Assembly (NCBI GenBank): GCA_024711025.1
Contig: JANJTP010000048.1
Coordinates: 1 to 44,806, forward strand
Source of the DNA: Solirubrobacteraceae bacterium
GTDB lineage: Bacteria; Actinomycetota; Thermoleophilia; Solirubrobacterales; Solirubrobacteraceae
DNA length: 44,806 nucleotides
Direction of reading: 5' to 3'
Shown here: positions 7,800 to 17,075 of the stretch, piece after piece
Layout of the letters: the number at the start of each line of letters is the position of its first letter
Position numbering within the stretch: position 1 is the first letter of the stretch
Notes under the pieces: generated by a model
Database searches by the model: none
What the model was told of the DNA's origin: nothing
Seen by the model: the letters and a program-made list of their open reading frames with translations, nothing else
Made by a program: the position numbers and the translations under genes

Positions 7800-10700
7800 T
7801 CACCCGAGCTCCCGCTCGACCTTCCGGGTCGTGTACGCCTCGATCACATCGCCATCCTTCACGTCCTGGAAGTTGGCGAGGACGATGCCGCACTCGAACC
7901 CCTGGGCGACCTCGCGCGCATCGTCCTGATGGCGCTTGAGGCTGTCGATCGTCGTGTCGTAGATGACCGTGCCGTTGCGCACGACGCGGGCTCGCGATCC
8001 GCGCACGATCTTGCCGTCGGTGACGTGGCAGCCGGCGATCGTGCCGATCCGCGAGGCGCGGAACGTGGCCCGCACCTCGGCGCTGCCGAGCGTCTCCTCG
8101 ACCTCCTCGGGCTCGAGCATGCCCGACATCGCGTCGCGCAGGTCGTCGAGCGCCTTGTAGATCACCGCGTACGTGCGGATCTCGACGTTCTCGCGGTCGG
8201 CCGCGGCCCGTGCGTCGCCCACGGGGCGGACGTTGAAGCCGAGGATCACCGCGTCGGAGGCGGCGGCGAGCATGACGTCGGACTCGTTGATGCCGCCGAC
8301 GCCGGCGCGGATGATGTTGACCCGCACCTCGTCCTGCGGGAGTCGGGCGATCTCGTCCTCGAACGCCTCCAGCGAGCCGGAGACGTCCGCCTTGAGGACG
8401 AGGTTGAGGTCCTTGAGCTCGCCGCGCTGGATGCCCTCGAAGAGCTCCTCGAACGAGACCTTGCGGCCGGCGCGGCGCGCCTGCGCCTCGTTCTTGAGCC
8501 GAATCGCGCGCTCACCGGCCTGCTGGCGGGCGGCGCGGTCGTTGTCGACGACGCGCACGAGCTCGCCGGCGTCCGGGACGCCGTCGAAGCCGAGCACCTC
8601 CACGGGGTCGCCCGGTCCGGCCAGCTCGACCCGCTCGCCGGTGTAGTCGTTCATCGCCCGTACGCGACCCCAATGCGGCCCCGCGACGAGCGCATCACCG
8701 ACGTGCAGCGTGCCGCGTTGGACCAGGAACGTCACGACCGGCCCGCGCCCTGGATCGAGCCTGGACTCGATGATGACCCCGCTCGCGTGGGCGTCCGGGT
8801 TGGCCTTGAGCTCCTCCAGCTCCGTGACGACGAGGATCGTCTCGAGCAGCTCGTCGAGGCCCTGGCGCGTTTTCGCGGACACGTCGACGTACTCGGTTTC
8901 GCCGCCCCACTCGGAGGGCTGCAGCGCACGCTGCGTCATCTCCGTGCGCACGCGCGTCGGGTCGGCGCCCTCCTTGTCGATCTTGTTGACCGCGACGATG
9001 ATCGGGACCTCCGCCGCCTTGGCGTGGTCGATCGCCTCGTCGGTCTGCGGCTTGGGTCCGTCGTCGGCCGCGACGACCACGACGGCGACGTCCGTGACGC
9101 GAGCGCCGCGGGCGCGCATCGCGGTGAAGGCCTCGTGCCCCGGGGTGTCGAGGAAGGTGATTCGGCGACCCTTGTGGTGCACCTGGTAGGCGCCGATGTG
9201 CTGGGTGATGCCGCCGGCCTCGCCGGCCACGACCTCGGTCTCGCGGATCGCATCGAGCAGCGAGGTCTTTCCGTGGTCGACGTGGCCCATGATCGTGACG
9301 ACCGGCGGTCGCTCGACCAGGTCCTCGTCCGCGTCCTCGAAGGCCGGAAGCTCCTCGGCCTCGTCGGCCGCGCTCACGACCTCGACCTCCTTGCCGAGGG
9401 CCTCGGCGAGGATCGCGATCGCCTCATCGGAGAGGGTCTGCGTGAGCGTCGCCATCTCGCCCATGAGCATCAGCTGCTTGATGATCTCCGGTACCGGGAC
9501 GCCGAGATACTCCGCGACGTCCTTGACGGTGGAGCCGGAGCTGACGCGCACGGCGTCGGTCGAGCTCTGCGCCGCCATGTCAAGCGGTGCGACGACCTCG
9601 TTGAGAACGGCGCGTCGGCGCCCGCGGCGACGTGGGCGCCGCAGCGGCGGCCCGCCGGGGCCGGGGCCGCCGACGCCCGGAGGGCGTCGGGAGGCCTGCG
9701 AGTCGATGACGACGCGGCGTCGTCCGCCGGGGCCGCCAGGGCCGCCGCCGGGGCGTGCCGGGCCGGTCTGCGTCTCGTCGCGCTTGGGGCGCTTGGGCGG
9801 CTCCGGGACGGAGATGATCCGCGGGCCCGTGCCGGGTGCCGGTGCCTCGGTCGACGGCATGAGCTTCGGCGCGGCGGCCGCGGCCTTTGCGCCCTTCGCG
9901 ACCTTTGCGCCCTTCGCGGCCGGTGCCTCGGCGGCGCCTTCCGCCGGCTTCTCTCCCGCGGCGGCGGGAGCGCCGCCGGCAGCCTCGGCCGCGGCGGGAG
10001 CGGCCGGAGGTGTCGCGGCCGGAGTGGCCTCTGCGGGGACGGCCGGGGCGGTCGTCGCGGCCGGAGCGGTCTCTGCGGGGACGGCCGGAGCAGCCGGCGC
10101 GGGCGCCGCGGGAGCGACAGGAGCAGCCGCAGCGGCGGGAGCCGTCGCGGCAGGTGCCGTGGGCGTCGACCTCTTCTCGGCTGCGACAGACGCCTCGAGT
10201 CCCGGCTGCGCCGGCGGGGTCGTCGGCGCGGCGGGGGCAGGAGCGACGGCGGCCGTCGGCTGCGGCGCCGCAGCGGCGGGCGCCGGCGTCTTGGCCTCGG
10301 GCGGCTTGGACTCGACCTTCGGCGCCGGCGGCGTCTGTTGCGCCGCGGCGATAGGACGCTTGGCGCCGCCCTGCGCGGCGACGCGGGGATCGGTCGGAAG
10401 CGGTGAGGCGGCGCGCGTCTTGACGCGCGGACGCGGCATCGGCGGAGCTTGAGCGGCACCGCGCTCGGCGCGCGGTCCGCGCGGGCGCGGCGGCGGTGTG
10501 ACGTCCGGCTCGAACACCCGGCGGCCACTCGGTCCGGGGGCCGGAACGTCCGGCTCGAAGACGCGTCGTGCCTGCTGTCCGGAGGGCGGCGCGGCAGCGG
10601 GGGGCCGCTGAGCCGCCCCGCCGGCGGGCGGGCTCTGGGCGGGCGGGGGCGTCGGCGCCCGTCGCGCGGGCGGCGCTCCGTCCCCGTCGCCGGCAAGCGC

Positions 10701-10835
10701 GCTCAGCGCTGCGGACTCGTCCACCAGCGAGGCTGCCGCGGAGACCTCGATGCCGCCGGCACGCAGGCGCTCGAGAACCTCCTTGCTCGACAGGTTCTGT
10801 TCCTTGGCGATTTCGTGTACGCGCTTCTTGGCCAC
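7800..10835 (-). CDS. infB: Translation initiation factor IF-2
   Basis: GTPase that places fMet-tRNA on the 30S subunit. 1011 residues from a GTG two bases from the ylxR stop. Order: an IF2_N domain (about 1-50, [22 protein letters not shown]), a very long Ala/Pro/Gly-rich linker (about 55-410), a second IF2_N module (about 430-500), the G domain with G1 GHVDHGKT at about 516-523, G3 DTPGHEAF and G4 NKID, then domains II-IV ending [21 protein letters not shown]. The linker is compositionally extreme and has internal near-repeats of PAAPAV/APAA type, as in other high-GC actinobacteria. Confidence 0.98.
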   Translation of the reverse strand: MAKKRVHEIAKEQNLSSKEVLERLRAGGIEVSAAASLVDESAALSALAGDGDGAPPARRAPTPPPAQSPPAGGAAQRPPAAAPPSGQQARRVFEPDVPAPGPSGRRVFEPDVTPPPRPRGPRAERGAAQAPPMPRPRVKTRAASPLPTDPRVAAQGGAKRPIAAAQQTPPAPKVESKPPEAKTPAPAAAAPQPTAAVAPAPAAPTTPPAQPGLEASVAAEKRSTPTAPAATAPAAAAAPVAPAAPAPAAPAVPAETAPAATTAPAVPAEATPAATPPAAPAAAEAAGGAPAAAGEKPAEGAAEAPAAKGAKVAKGAKAAAAAPKLMPSTEAPAPGTGPRIISVPEPPKRPKRDETQTGPARPGGGPGGPGGRRRVVIDSQASRRPPGVGGPGPGGPPLRRPRRRGRRRAVLNEVVAPLDMAAQSSTDAVRVSSGSTVKDVAEYLGVPVPEIIKQLMLMGEMATLTQTLSDEAIAILAEALGKEVEVVSAADEAEELPAFEDADEDLVERPPVVTIMGHVDHGKTSLLDAIRETEVVAGEAGGITQHIGAYQVHHKGRRITFLDTPGHEAFTAMRARGARVTDVAVVVVAADDGPKPQTDEAIDHAKAAEVPIIVAVNKIDKEGADPTRVRTEMTQRALQPSEWGGETEYVDVSAKTRQGLDELLETILVVTELEELKANPDAHASGVIIESRLDPGRGPVVTFLVQRGTLHVGDALVAGPHWGRVRAMNDYTGERVELAGPGDPVEVLGFDGVPDAGELVRVVDNDRAARQQAGERAIRLKNEAQARRAGRKVSFEELFEGIQRGELKDLNLVLKADVSGSLEAFEDEIARLPQDEVRVNIIRAGVGGINESDVMLAAASDAVILGFNVRPVGDARAAADRENVEIRTYAVIYKALDDLRDAMSGMLEPEEVEETLGSAEVRATFRASRIGTIAGCHVTDGKIVRGSRARVVRNGTVIYDTTIDSLKRHQDDAREVAQGFECGIVLANFQDVKDGDVIEAYTTRKVERELG

Positions 10836-11051
10836 TTAGCTAATCGATTCTACGAAGTCAGGGGGAACCTCAACCGAGCGCCGGAAGGCACTGCGGAAGG
10901 CGCTGCGGCGAACCGCCCGGCGGGCGCACGCGGCGTCGTGCAGATAGGCGCCGCGCCCGGGCCGACGGACGGCGGTGTCGACGGCGGGCACGCCGTCCCT
11001 CAGGGTGACACGGACGAGCGCGGCCTGCGGCGCGGTACGCCCGCAGCCCAC
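10836..11051 (-). CDS. ylxR: YlxR (DUF448) RNA-binding-like protein
   Basis: Small basic protein encoded between nusA and infB. The family has been linked to nucleoid/RNA binding and RNase P in some bacteria; the role here is unknown. Visible motifs are VGCGRTAPQAALVRVTLRDG and GRGAYLHDAACARRAVRRSAF. The coordinates use the GTG at 11051 (71 residues), but the conserved RxCVGC signature begins two codons earlier (RRCVGC) and no ATG, GTG or TTG lies in frame upstream before nusA sequence. The true start may therefore be non-canonical (an ATA codon at 11085-11087 is in frame) or the first Cys may be untranslated. It ends in TAA abutting the infB GTG. Confidence 0.8.
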   Translation of the reverse strand: MGCGRTAPQAALVRVTLRDGVPAVDTAVRRPGRGAYLHDAACARRAVRRSAFRSAFRRSVEVPPDFVESIS

Positions 11052-11083
11052 GCAGCGACGGACCGGTACGTGGACGTCCGCCG

Positions 11084-12649
11084 CTATGCGGGCTCCTCCG
11101 CTCCGGCCTGCTCCTCGGCGGGCTGTGCCTCCGTCTCGGGCACCGTCTCCGCTTCCGGCTCGACAGAGATGGCAACGTCGGCCGCAGGCTCGGCCTCCGG
11201 CGCAGGGTCCACCTCGAGCGCGGGCTCGCCCTCGGACTCCGTCTCGGCCTGCTCGGCTGCGATGTCGGCGGCCTCCTGGGCTGCGAGCGCGGCGGCACAG
11301 GCCTCCTCTCCGCGGGCGACAAGGTCGGCGACGTCCTCCTGGCTGAGGTCCGGATCGGACAGCCGTGCGATGTCGGCGTCGTCGAACGGCGTGAGGAAGA
11401 GCACCGAGCTGCCGGAGAACCGCGACAGGGCCTGATGGGCGGGCAGGCCGCAGTAGGCCGACTCCGAGAGCGCGGCGTTCGGGCAGCGCCGCCCGTTCGA
11501 GAGGATCGTGCCGCAGCGTCCGCTGGTCTCCTCCTGCTCGTACGAGGTGTCCTGGCCGTCCGTGGCGAACTCGGTCTCGGAGCGGATGTCGATCCGCCAG
11601 CCGGTGAGCCGCGCGGCGAGCCGCGCGTTCTGGCCCTCGCGTCCGATTGCCAGCGAGAGCTGGTCGTCGGGCACGATGACCGTCGCCTGGCGGGCATCGT
11701 CATCGACGAGCACCTCGCGCACCCTCGCGGGCGAGAGCGCCTTCGCGACGAATCGGGCGGGCTCGTCGTTGTAGGGGATGATGTCGATCTTCTCGCCGCG
11801 CAGCTCGGAGACGACCATTCGCACGCGCGAGCCGCGCGGACCGACGCAGGCTCCGACCGGGTCGACCCCGTCGGCGTACGAGACGACGGCGATCTTCGAG
11901 CGGTACCCCGGCTCGCGGGCGACGTTGGCGATCTCGACCAGGCCGTCGGCGATCTCCGGTACCTCGAGCTCGAAGAGCGCCTTGATGAGCTCCGGGTCCC
12001 GGCGGCTGAGGATGATCGACGGGCCCTTGGTCGAGTTGGAGACCTCCTTGATCACGGCCTTGACCCGCTGGCCGTGGTCGTAGCGCTCGCCGTCGACCTG
12101 CTCGGAGCGCGGCAGCAGCGCTTCGACCCGCTCGCGAAGCTGGACGAGCGTGTAGCGCGAGTCGGACTGCTGGACGATTCCGGTGACGAGCTCGCCGACG
12201 CGGTCCTGGTACTCCTCGAACATCATGTCGCGCTCGGCCTCGCGGATCCGCTGGAGGATCACCTGCTTGGCCGTCTGCGCCGCGATCCGACCGAAGTCGT
12301 CGGGTGTGACGTCGCGCTCGTCGATCTGATCGCGGTAGAGCGCGAGCTTCTCGGGATCGATCTCGGGCTCCTGGGGCTCGACGTACTCGCCGGTCTCCGG
12401 GTCCAGGTAGGTGCCCTCGTCGATCGTCTCGACGATGAGCTGCGCCTCGAGCCGCTCCGGGACGAGCAGCTCGATCACGCGATAGTCGCCGGTCTCGGGA
12501 TCGAGCTCGACCCGCGCGTACTTCGCCGCGCCGGGCTGCTTCTTGTACGCGGACAGGAGGGCGTCCTCGAGCGCCGCGATCAACCGCTCGGGGCTGATGC
12601 CCTTCTCGGCGGCGAGGGCGCGCATGGCTTCGACGATCTCACGGGACAT
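11084..12649 (-). CDS. nusA: Transcription termination/antitermination factor NusA with C-terminal Cys/His extension
   Basis: Binds RNA polymerase and RNA, modulating pausing, termination and antitermination. 521 residues, far longer than actinobacterial NusA of roughly 340. The N-terminal domain (1-about 125) is followed by S1 (about 130-200, [19 protein letters not shown]), then KH1 and KH2 (about 225-365; [37 protein letters not shown]). The extension has a zinc-binding-like motif Cys379-x9-Cys389-x10-Cys400-x4-His405 (around [17 protein letters not shown]), then a short acidic helical region and a Glu/Ala/Pro-rich tail. The ATG lies 4 bp after the rimP stop. Probably autoregulated through the rimP leader (inference). 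Confidence 0.96.
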   Translation of the reverse strand: MSREIVEAMRALAAEKGISPERLIAALEDALLSAYKKQPGAAKYARVELDPETGDYRVIELLVPERLEAQLIVETIDEGTYLDPETGEYVEPQEPEIDPEKLALYRDQIDERDVTPDDFGRIAAQTAKQVILQRIREAERDMMFEEYQDRVGELVTGIVQQSDSRYTLVQLRERVEALLPRSEQVDGERYDHGQRVKAVIKEVSNSTKGPSIILSRRDPELIKALFELEVPEIADGLVEIANVAREPGYRSKIAVVSYADGVDPVGACVGPRGSRVRMVVSELRGEKIDIIPYNDEPARFVAKALSPARVREVLVDDDARQATVIVPDDQLSLAIGREGQNARLAARLTGWRIDIRSETEFATDGQDTSYEQEETSGRCGTILSNGRRCPNAALSESAYCGLPAHQALSRFSGSSVLFLTPFDDADIARLSDPDLSQEDVADLVARGEEACAAALAAQEAADIAAEQAETESEGEPALEVDPAPEAEPAADVAISVEPEAETVPETEAQPAEEQAGAEEPA

Positions 12650-12653
12650 GTCG

Positions 12654-13076
12654 TCACTCCTCGACGAGGTTCGAACGGTGGATGTCGTCGTAGGCGATCG
12701 CGACGAGGCCGCCGTCGGCGGCGATCATCACCTCGTCCTCGCCGGCCCCGACGAGTTGGCCGGTGAAGTTGCGCTGCCCCTCGAGCGGACTGCGGGTACG
12801 CACGTGGACCCTGCGGCCCACGAAGCGCCGGAAGTGCTCGGGCTTGGCCAGCGGACGCTCGACTCCGGGCGAGGAGACCTCGAGCGCGTAGTGCTCGCGG
12901 ACCGGGCCGAGCGCGTGCGTGACCCGCTCGCAGAGCGCGAGGGTGACGCCCTCCGGATGGTCGATCACGATCCGAGCGACGCCGGGTCCGACGACGTCCA
13001 CGAGCAGCACCTCGACGTCCGGCTCGGCGGACGCCACGAGACGCTCGACGTCGGTCTGCAGGCTGGTGTTGCTCAT
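12654..13076 (-). CDS. rimP: Ribosome maturation factor RimP
   Basis: Required for 30S maturation. 140 residues from the ATG at 13076. Conserved segments are VEVLLVDVVGPGVARIVID, ALEVSSPGVERPLAKPEHF and RRFVGRRVHVRTRSPLEGQRNFTGQL, with a C-terminal SH3-like strand ending YDDIHRSNLVEE. It is the first gene of the nusA-infB operon. An intrinsic terminator hairpin lies only about 20 nt upstream of the start, after a -10 box, so expression is probably attenuated in the leader. The longer open frame upstream has no RimP homology. Confidence 0.95.
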   Translation of the reverse strand: MSNTSLQTDVERLVASAEPDVEVLLVDVVGPGVARIVIDHPEGVTLALCERVTHALGPVREHYALEVSSPGVERPLAKPEHFRRFVGRRVHVRTRSPLEGQRNFTGQLVGAGEDEVMIAADGGLVAIAYDDIHRSNLVEE

Positions 13077-13093
13077 GACTGGCACAGGAAACG

Positions 13094-13120
13094 AAAAAAG
13101 CGGGCGAGCGCCCGCTTTCG
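13094..13120 (-). terminator. rimP: Intrinsic terminator/attenuator in the rimP leader
   Basis: On the minus strand a 10-bp stem (arms 13109-13118 and 13097-13106) is followed by a T6 tract (13099-13094). It ends just 18 bases before the rimP ATG, too close for a separate promoter, so transcripts of the operon must pass through it. An upstream leader segment GCTTTCG (13154-13148) is complementary to the CGAAAGC that opens the terminator 5' arm (13120-13114), offering an alternative pairing. Confidence 0.75.
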
Positions 13121-13163
13121 GAACCACGCCGACCGCGCGGGCCGGCACGAAAGCTGTGGTGGG

Positions 13164-13169
13164 ACGATA
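13164..13169 (-). promoter_or_regulatory. rimP: Candidate -10 box of the rimP-nusA-infB operon
   Basis: TATCGT on the minus strand. It would place transcription start near 13157 and give a leader of about 80 nt containing the attenuator-like hairpin. No clear -35 is seen at the standard distance. Confidence 0.4.
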
Positions 13170-13243
13170 GCACCGCCCCACCACCCGCGACGAGGGTGCA
13201 AGCGGCCTCGCGCGGACGTCGGCGGCGCCCCCGCGAGGCCCGG

Positions 13244-13615
13244 TCAGGCGCCCGCGCGCCGCCTCGCGCGGTCCCTGTACGCGCGGTAGTCGGCGCGCTC
13301 GGGCCGCAGGTTGGAGGCCAGCGCGAGCGGTCGTCGCGCCTCGTCGTGGCGACCGAGGAGCTGCAGTGAGCGGCCGAGGCAGAACAGGGCGTAGTCGTTG
13401 GTCGGCGCCCGCTCGACGACGGCGGCGAACTCGTCGGCCGCCTCGCGGTAGCGCCGCGCGCCGAACAGCGCACGGCCAAGCGCCTCGCGGACAGATGCCT
13501 TCTCGGGCTCGAGATCGCGGGCTCGGCTGAGTGAGACGACCGCGGCGTGGTGGTCGCCGCGCTCGAGCAGCTCGACGCCGTGCCGGAACCGCTCGTATGC
13601 GTGATGATCGGTCAC
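13244..13615 (-). CDS. TPR-repeat protein
   Basis: 123 residues from a GTG. Three tandem tetratricopeptide repeats cover most of the protein: AYERFRHGVELLERGDHHAAVVSL, then SVREALGRALFGARRYREAADEF, then NDYALFCLGRSLQLLGRHDEARRPL (described by position, about 7-100). The C-terminus is basic. No signal peptide or membrane segment, so it is probably a cytoplasmic scaffold or adaptor. It follows the transglutaminase gene by 47 bp. A TACCCT box 6 nt before the GTG and the lack of a Shine-Dalgarno suggest a leaderless transcript. Partner unknown. Confidence 0.85.
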   Translation of the reverse strand: MTDHHAYERFRHGVELLERGDHHAAVVSLSRARDLEPEKASVREALGRALFGARRYREAADEFAAVVERAPTNDYALFCLGRSLQLLGRHDEARRPLALASNLRPERADYRAYRDRARRRAGA

Positions 13616-13621
13616 GTAGCG

Positions 13622-13627
13622 AGGGTA
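13622..13627 (-). promoter_or_regulatory. Candidate -10 box giving a leaderless TPR-gene transcript
   Basis: TACCCT on the minus strand, exactly 6 nt before the GTG start, so transcription would begin at or next to the start codon. No Shine-Dalgarno is present. Confidence 0.35.
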
Positions 13628-13662
13628 CCCAGCCTCGTGCGGATACCCGTGGGGACCGGCTC

Positions 13663-15963
13663 TCAGCTGCGTCCCGGCCGCGGCGGCAGCGCCCACCACG
13701 AGCGCAGTCGCCCGCCGAGGCCCAGGCCCGCACCGAGCCGGGCGCGCAGCGCACGGCGCTCGGCCGTGCTCGGTCGACCGCCGCCGCCGGCCGCGTACCG
13801 CCGCCGGCGCAGCGCGCGCACGTAGCCGGCGGCCGCCGGGGCGTCCGCCAGCCCGAGCTCGAGCTCGAGCAGCGTCTGGCCGTCGCGTGGCGGGCGTCCG
13901 ACGCGGCGCAGCGCGCGCTCGAGCTCGGCGAGCGCGGGATCGACCGGCACCGGGCCGGCGCTGCTCGGGCGGCGCCGACGGCGCAGCAGGACGACCCCCG
14001 CGATCGTCGCGACGGCGCCGAACGCGAGCCCGGCGAGGATCGCCGTGCGGGGGCCGCCGCCGGCCGTGGAGCCCCGCGCGCCGTCGGCGCCGGAGCCGTC
14101 CGCGCCGATGCCCCTGATCCGGGCGACGCCCGCGGCCCGACCGGCGTCCTGCGTGTCGCGCCCGAAACCGAGGGCGGCCTGCTCGTCGTCCACCTGCTCG
14201 CGCGCCGGCGACGCCGCGGGTGTCGGGTCGAACGTCACCCAGCCGTAGCGCGGGAAGTACGCCTCCACCCATGAGTGGGCGTCGAGGTCGCGCACCACGT
14301 AGGTCCCGTCCTTGGCGTCGGCGACGCCCGGGCTGAAGCCGACGACGACACGCGCCGGCACGCCGCCCATGCGGAGCAGCAGCGCCATCGCGCCCGAGAA
14401 GTGCTGGCAGTAGCCGCGCCGATCGTCGAACAGGAACGTGTCGAGCGGGTCCGGTGTCACCCGCGGGTGCTCGCTGTAGGTCGCTCCCTGCATGACGCGC
14501 CGCTCGACGCGGCGGACGTAGTCGTAGGGCGAGGTCGCCTCCGAGCGCAGGCGCTCAGCGAGGTCGAACGTACGCCGCAGCCCGGTACGGCGCAGGGCGG
14601 CACGCCAGTCGCCGGCCTCGGTCGCGACCCCGGGACGATGCAGCGTCGTCGCCAGGCCGCTCCCGAACGGGGCGAAGCGCACCACGTTCGGCTGCCCGGG
14701 CAGGTCACCGATTAGGTGGGGCAGCTCGATCGTCAACCAGCCCGGCGAGCGCGAGTCGAGGTCCCACGAGGCGTGCGCGAGCTGCGACTGGGACGGCCGG
14801 GGCGTGTAGACGCGCGCCTTGTAGGTGGCGCCGTGGTCGAGCGGCGTGCCGGTCGTCGCGAATCCCCCGTCGGCCGTCGCCACGACCCGGCGCGAGCTGG
14901 CGAAGATCCGCGACGTCTGGCCGGCGGTGACGAAGCGCGGGCTGCTGAGTCCGCGCACGGAGACGGCGATCGTCTGGTACCACTGCGGCTCGCCCCGGTC
15001 CTCGTCCGGTGCCGGCTCGGGCCCCACGCCGTGTGGATCGTCCCGCCAGGCGACCCCGTCGAACGTCTCGAGCACCTGGGCCTTCCAGTAGGCCGGTGCC
15101 TGCGCCTTGACCCGCAGCATCTCGCGCCCGTCGCGCGGCCAGTCGATCGGCCCGTAGCCGTGATCCCAGCCGTAGCTGACGCCGCCGCCCGCCTGGGTGA
15201 GCGCCTGGAGGTCGACCCACGGTCGGCCCGCGTCGAGGACGGGGGTCGAAGCCCCCCCGACCGCCGCGGCGACCAGCAGCGCCGCCGCGGTCAGGCCGGC
15301 CCGCCCCCCCCGAACCCGCCCCGCGACGACCAGCGCGGCGAGCGCTAGCGCCATCATCGTTCCCGTGAGCGCCGGCCGATCGTCGACGACGAGCCCGGCG
15401 GGGACGGCGTAGAGGGCCGCCAGGATGCCGGCGGCGAGGATCGGAGAGGCCGACCGACCGCGATCTCCGCGCGGCCAGCAGAGAACGACGACGGCGATCG
15501 CCGCGATGCCGGTCGCGCCGAGCATCATCGTCGTCCGCGTCCAAGGGTCGCTGCCGCGATACGGCACGACCGTAGTCGCCATCGCGGCGAGCCCTTCGCC
15601 GACCCCCGCGGCGAGCTCGCCCCAGCCGGCCGGCGCCAGCAGCCGTGCGGGAACGCCCGCCGCGAGCAGCGTGCCGGCAGAAAGCGCGAGGAGCGTCGCC
15701 AGACGCGCCACGCACCGCGCCCGGGCGGCTCTCAACCGGGCCGCCGCGATCAGCGCCACACCGGCGCCGAGCGACGCCGCGAGCATCGTCCAGGCAGCGG
15801 CGTCGTCGGCCGGCGCGACGAGCGCCGCCCATTCGAGCAGGCCGAGCAGCGCGGCCGGCGCAAAGGCGGCCAGGCCGACGGCGGGCTCGCGGCGGGGGCT
15901 CGCACGGACGAGCCCGGCGGCCGGGACCGCAGGTCGTCGCGCGGGGCTCGCCACCGAAGCCAT
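13663..15963 (-). CDS. Transglutaminase-like membrane protein (TgpA/DUF3488 type)
   Basis: 766 residues. The N-terminal roughly 220 residues contain several hydrophobic membrane segments (LLGLLEWAALVAPAD, WTMLAASLGAGVALIAAA and others). An extracytoplasmic transglutaminase/peptidase core carries Cys519 in RRGYCQHFSGAMALLL, the His of LDAHSWVEAYF and the Asp of VTFDPTP, the complete Cys-His-Asp triad. A further membrane helix lies near 610-635 (ILAGLAFGAVATIAGVVLL) and a cytoplasmic tail follows. The ATG abuts the DUF58 stop. MoxR-DUF58-transglutaminase is a widespread trio thought to act on cell-envelope proteins; the substrate is unknown. Confidence 0.9.
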   Translation of the reverse strand: MASVASPARRPAVPAAGLVRASPRREPAVGLAAFAPAALLGLLEWAALVAPADDAAAWTMLAASLGAGVALIAAARLRAARARCVARLATLLALSAGTLLAAGVPARLLAPAGWGELAAGVGEGLAAMATTVVPYRGSDPWTRTTMMLGATGIAAIAVVVLCWPRGDRGRSASPILAAGILAALYAVPAGLVVDDRPALTGTMMALALAALVVAGRVRGGRAGLTAAALLVAAAVGGASTPVLDAGRPWVDLQALTQAGGGVSYGWDHGYGPIDWPRDGREMLRVKAQAPAYWKAQVLETFDGVAWRDDPHGVGPEPAPDEDRGEPQWYQTIAVSVRGLSSPRFVTAGQTSRIFASSRRVVATADGGFATTGTPLDHGATYKARVYTPRPSQSQLAHASWDLDSRSPGWLTIELPHLIGDLPGQPNVVRFAPFGSGLATTLHRPGVATEAGDWRAALRRTGLRRTFDLAERLRSEATSPYDYVRRVERRVMQGATYSEHPRVTPDPLDTFLFDDRRGYCQHFSGAMALLLRMGGVPARVVVGFSPGVADAKDGTYVVRDLDAHSWVEAYFPRYGWVTFDPTPAASPAREQVDDEQAALGFGRDTQDAGRAAGVARIRGIGADGSGADGARGSTAGGGPRTAILAGLAFGAVATIAGVVLLRRRRRPSSAGPVPVDPALAELERALRRVGRPPRDGQTLLELELGLADAPAAAGYVRALRRRRYAAGGGGRPSTAERRALRARLGAGLGLGGRLRSWWALPPRPGRS

Positions 15964-17067
15964 CTATCCCACGACGATCGCGGGGCCCGGTGCGCGGCCC
16001 ACCTGGAATCGATAGGCGGAGCAGCCCGCCACGGTGAACGACGCGCGGCGACCCGCGATCGGCTCTGGGACGACGAGCAGCGTCGACTCCCGGGCCACGC
16101 GCCGCAGCGCCCGCGGCGGCTCGCGCAGCACGCGGGCGCTGACCCAGACGACCGCCCTGCGGCCCGCGCCGAGCGCCCCGGCGAGTGGCGCGGCGCCGCA
16201 CTCGGCGAGCGCCAGGCGGACGTGCGCGTCGGGCCAGCCGCGCAGATCCGCCCCCAGGGTCGACGGCCGCCGCTCGCCGGGTAGCAGCAGCGCGCAGCCG
16301 CCCTGCGCCGATAGGCGGCGGGCGATCGAGGCCGCGGCCCGCACGGCGCGCTCGCAGGGCTCCTCGTCGGCTCCGCTGAGGTCGAGCACGACCAGCGTCG
16401 CCGCCTCGGATCCGGCGCTCAGCGCCCGCTCGTGCAGCTCGCCGGTGCGGGCGAAGACCGGCCAGGCGATCCGTGCGGCGGGCGATCCGGGCCGGTGGGC
16501 GCGCAGGCCGGCCAGGTCGACCTCCGCGTTCGCGGCCCGGGCGAGGCGCCCGGCGCCGCGTGCGCCGCGCGCCCCCGAGGCCGGCGCCTCGATCGACTCG
16601 ACCCGCGGCAGCACGAGCAGCTCGTCTGGTCCCGCCCCGCGCAGCTCGCGACAGGCGAGCCCGAGCGGATCCCGCACGATCAGCCCCGGGGGCTCGAGGA
16701 TCCTCCGGCCTCGTCCCTCGAACGAGGCCTCGACGACGAGCCGCACGCGCCGCCGTCCGGCGCGCAGCTCGCGCGGAGCCCCGAGCAGCGGATCGCGCAG
16801 CTCGCCGCGCGGCGGCAGCCCACGGGGAGCGCGCAGCTCCACCTCCACGCGCAGCGGCTCGCCCTCGACGGCGCGCGGGGCGGCGAGGACACGGCTGATG
16901 CGCGTTCCCCGAATGGCGAGCAGCACCCACAGCTCGGCTCCCACGCCGCACAGCGCCAGCGCGACTCCGGGCGCGTAGAGGACCGGCAGGTCGGCGAAGC
17001 CGCCGGCGGCGATCAGCGCGGCGCCGAGGAGCGCCGTGCCCCGCGCCGCTCCCGCCCCGGCACCCAC
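15964..17067 (-). CDS. DUF58 domain protein (MoxR-associated)
   Basis: 367 residues from a GTG overlapping the end of moxR by one codon-length. Two hydrophobic helices open the protein (TALLGAALIAAGGFADL and APGVALALCGVGAELWVLL), followed by a beta-rich segment. The DUF58 signature comes next: LAGLRAHRPGSPAARIAWPVFARTGEL, close to the family's LRxYxxGDxxRxIxWxxSAR but with SP in place of the acidic GDD. A VWA-like strand LVVLDLSG follows. It probably works with the MoxR ATPase as a membrane-anchored VWA-type partner. The start is uncertain by a few codons. Confidence 0.85.
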   Translation of the reverse strand: MGAGAGAARGTALLGAALIAAGGFADLPVLYAPGVALALCGVGAELWVLLAIRGTRISRVLAAPRAVEGEPLRVEVELRAPRGLPPRGELRDPLLGAPRELRAGRRRVRLVVEASFEGRGRRILEPPGLIVRDPLGLACRELRGAGPDELLVLPRVESIEAPASGARGARGAGRLARAANAEVDLAGLRAHRPGSPAARIAWPVFARTGELHERALSAGSEAATLVVLDLSGADEEPCERAVRAAASIARRLSAQGGCALLLPGERRPSTLGADLRGWPDAHVRLALAECGAAPLAGALGAGRRAVVWVSARVLREPPRALRRVARESTLLVVPEPIAGRRASFTVAGCSAYRFQVGRAPGPAIVVG

Positions 17068-17075
17068 GACGGCAC

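Noticed and set aside
7704-10406. 900-codon open frame on the plus strand
   Set aside because: Antisense shadow of infB; the translation is compositionally random Arg/Asp/Leu-rich and matches no family, while the minus strand encodes complete IF-2.
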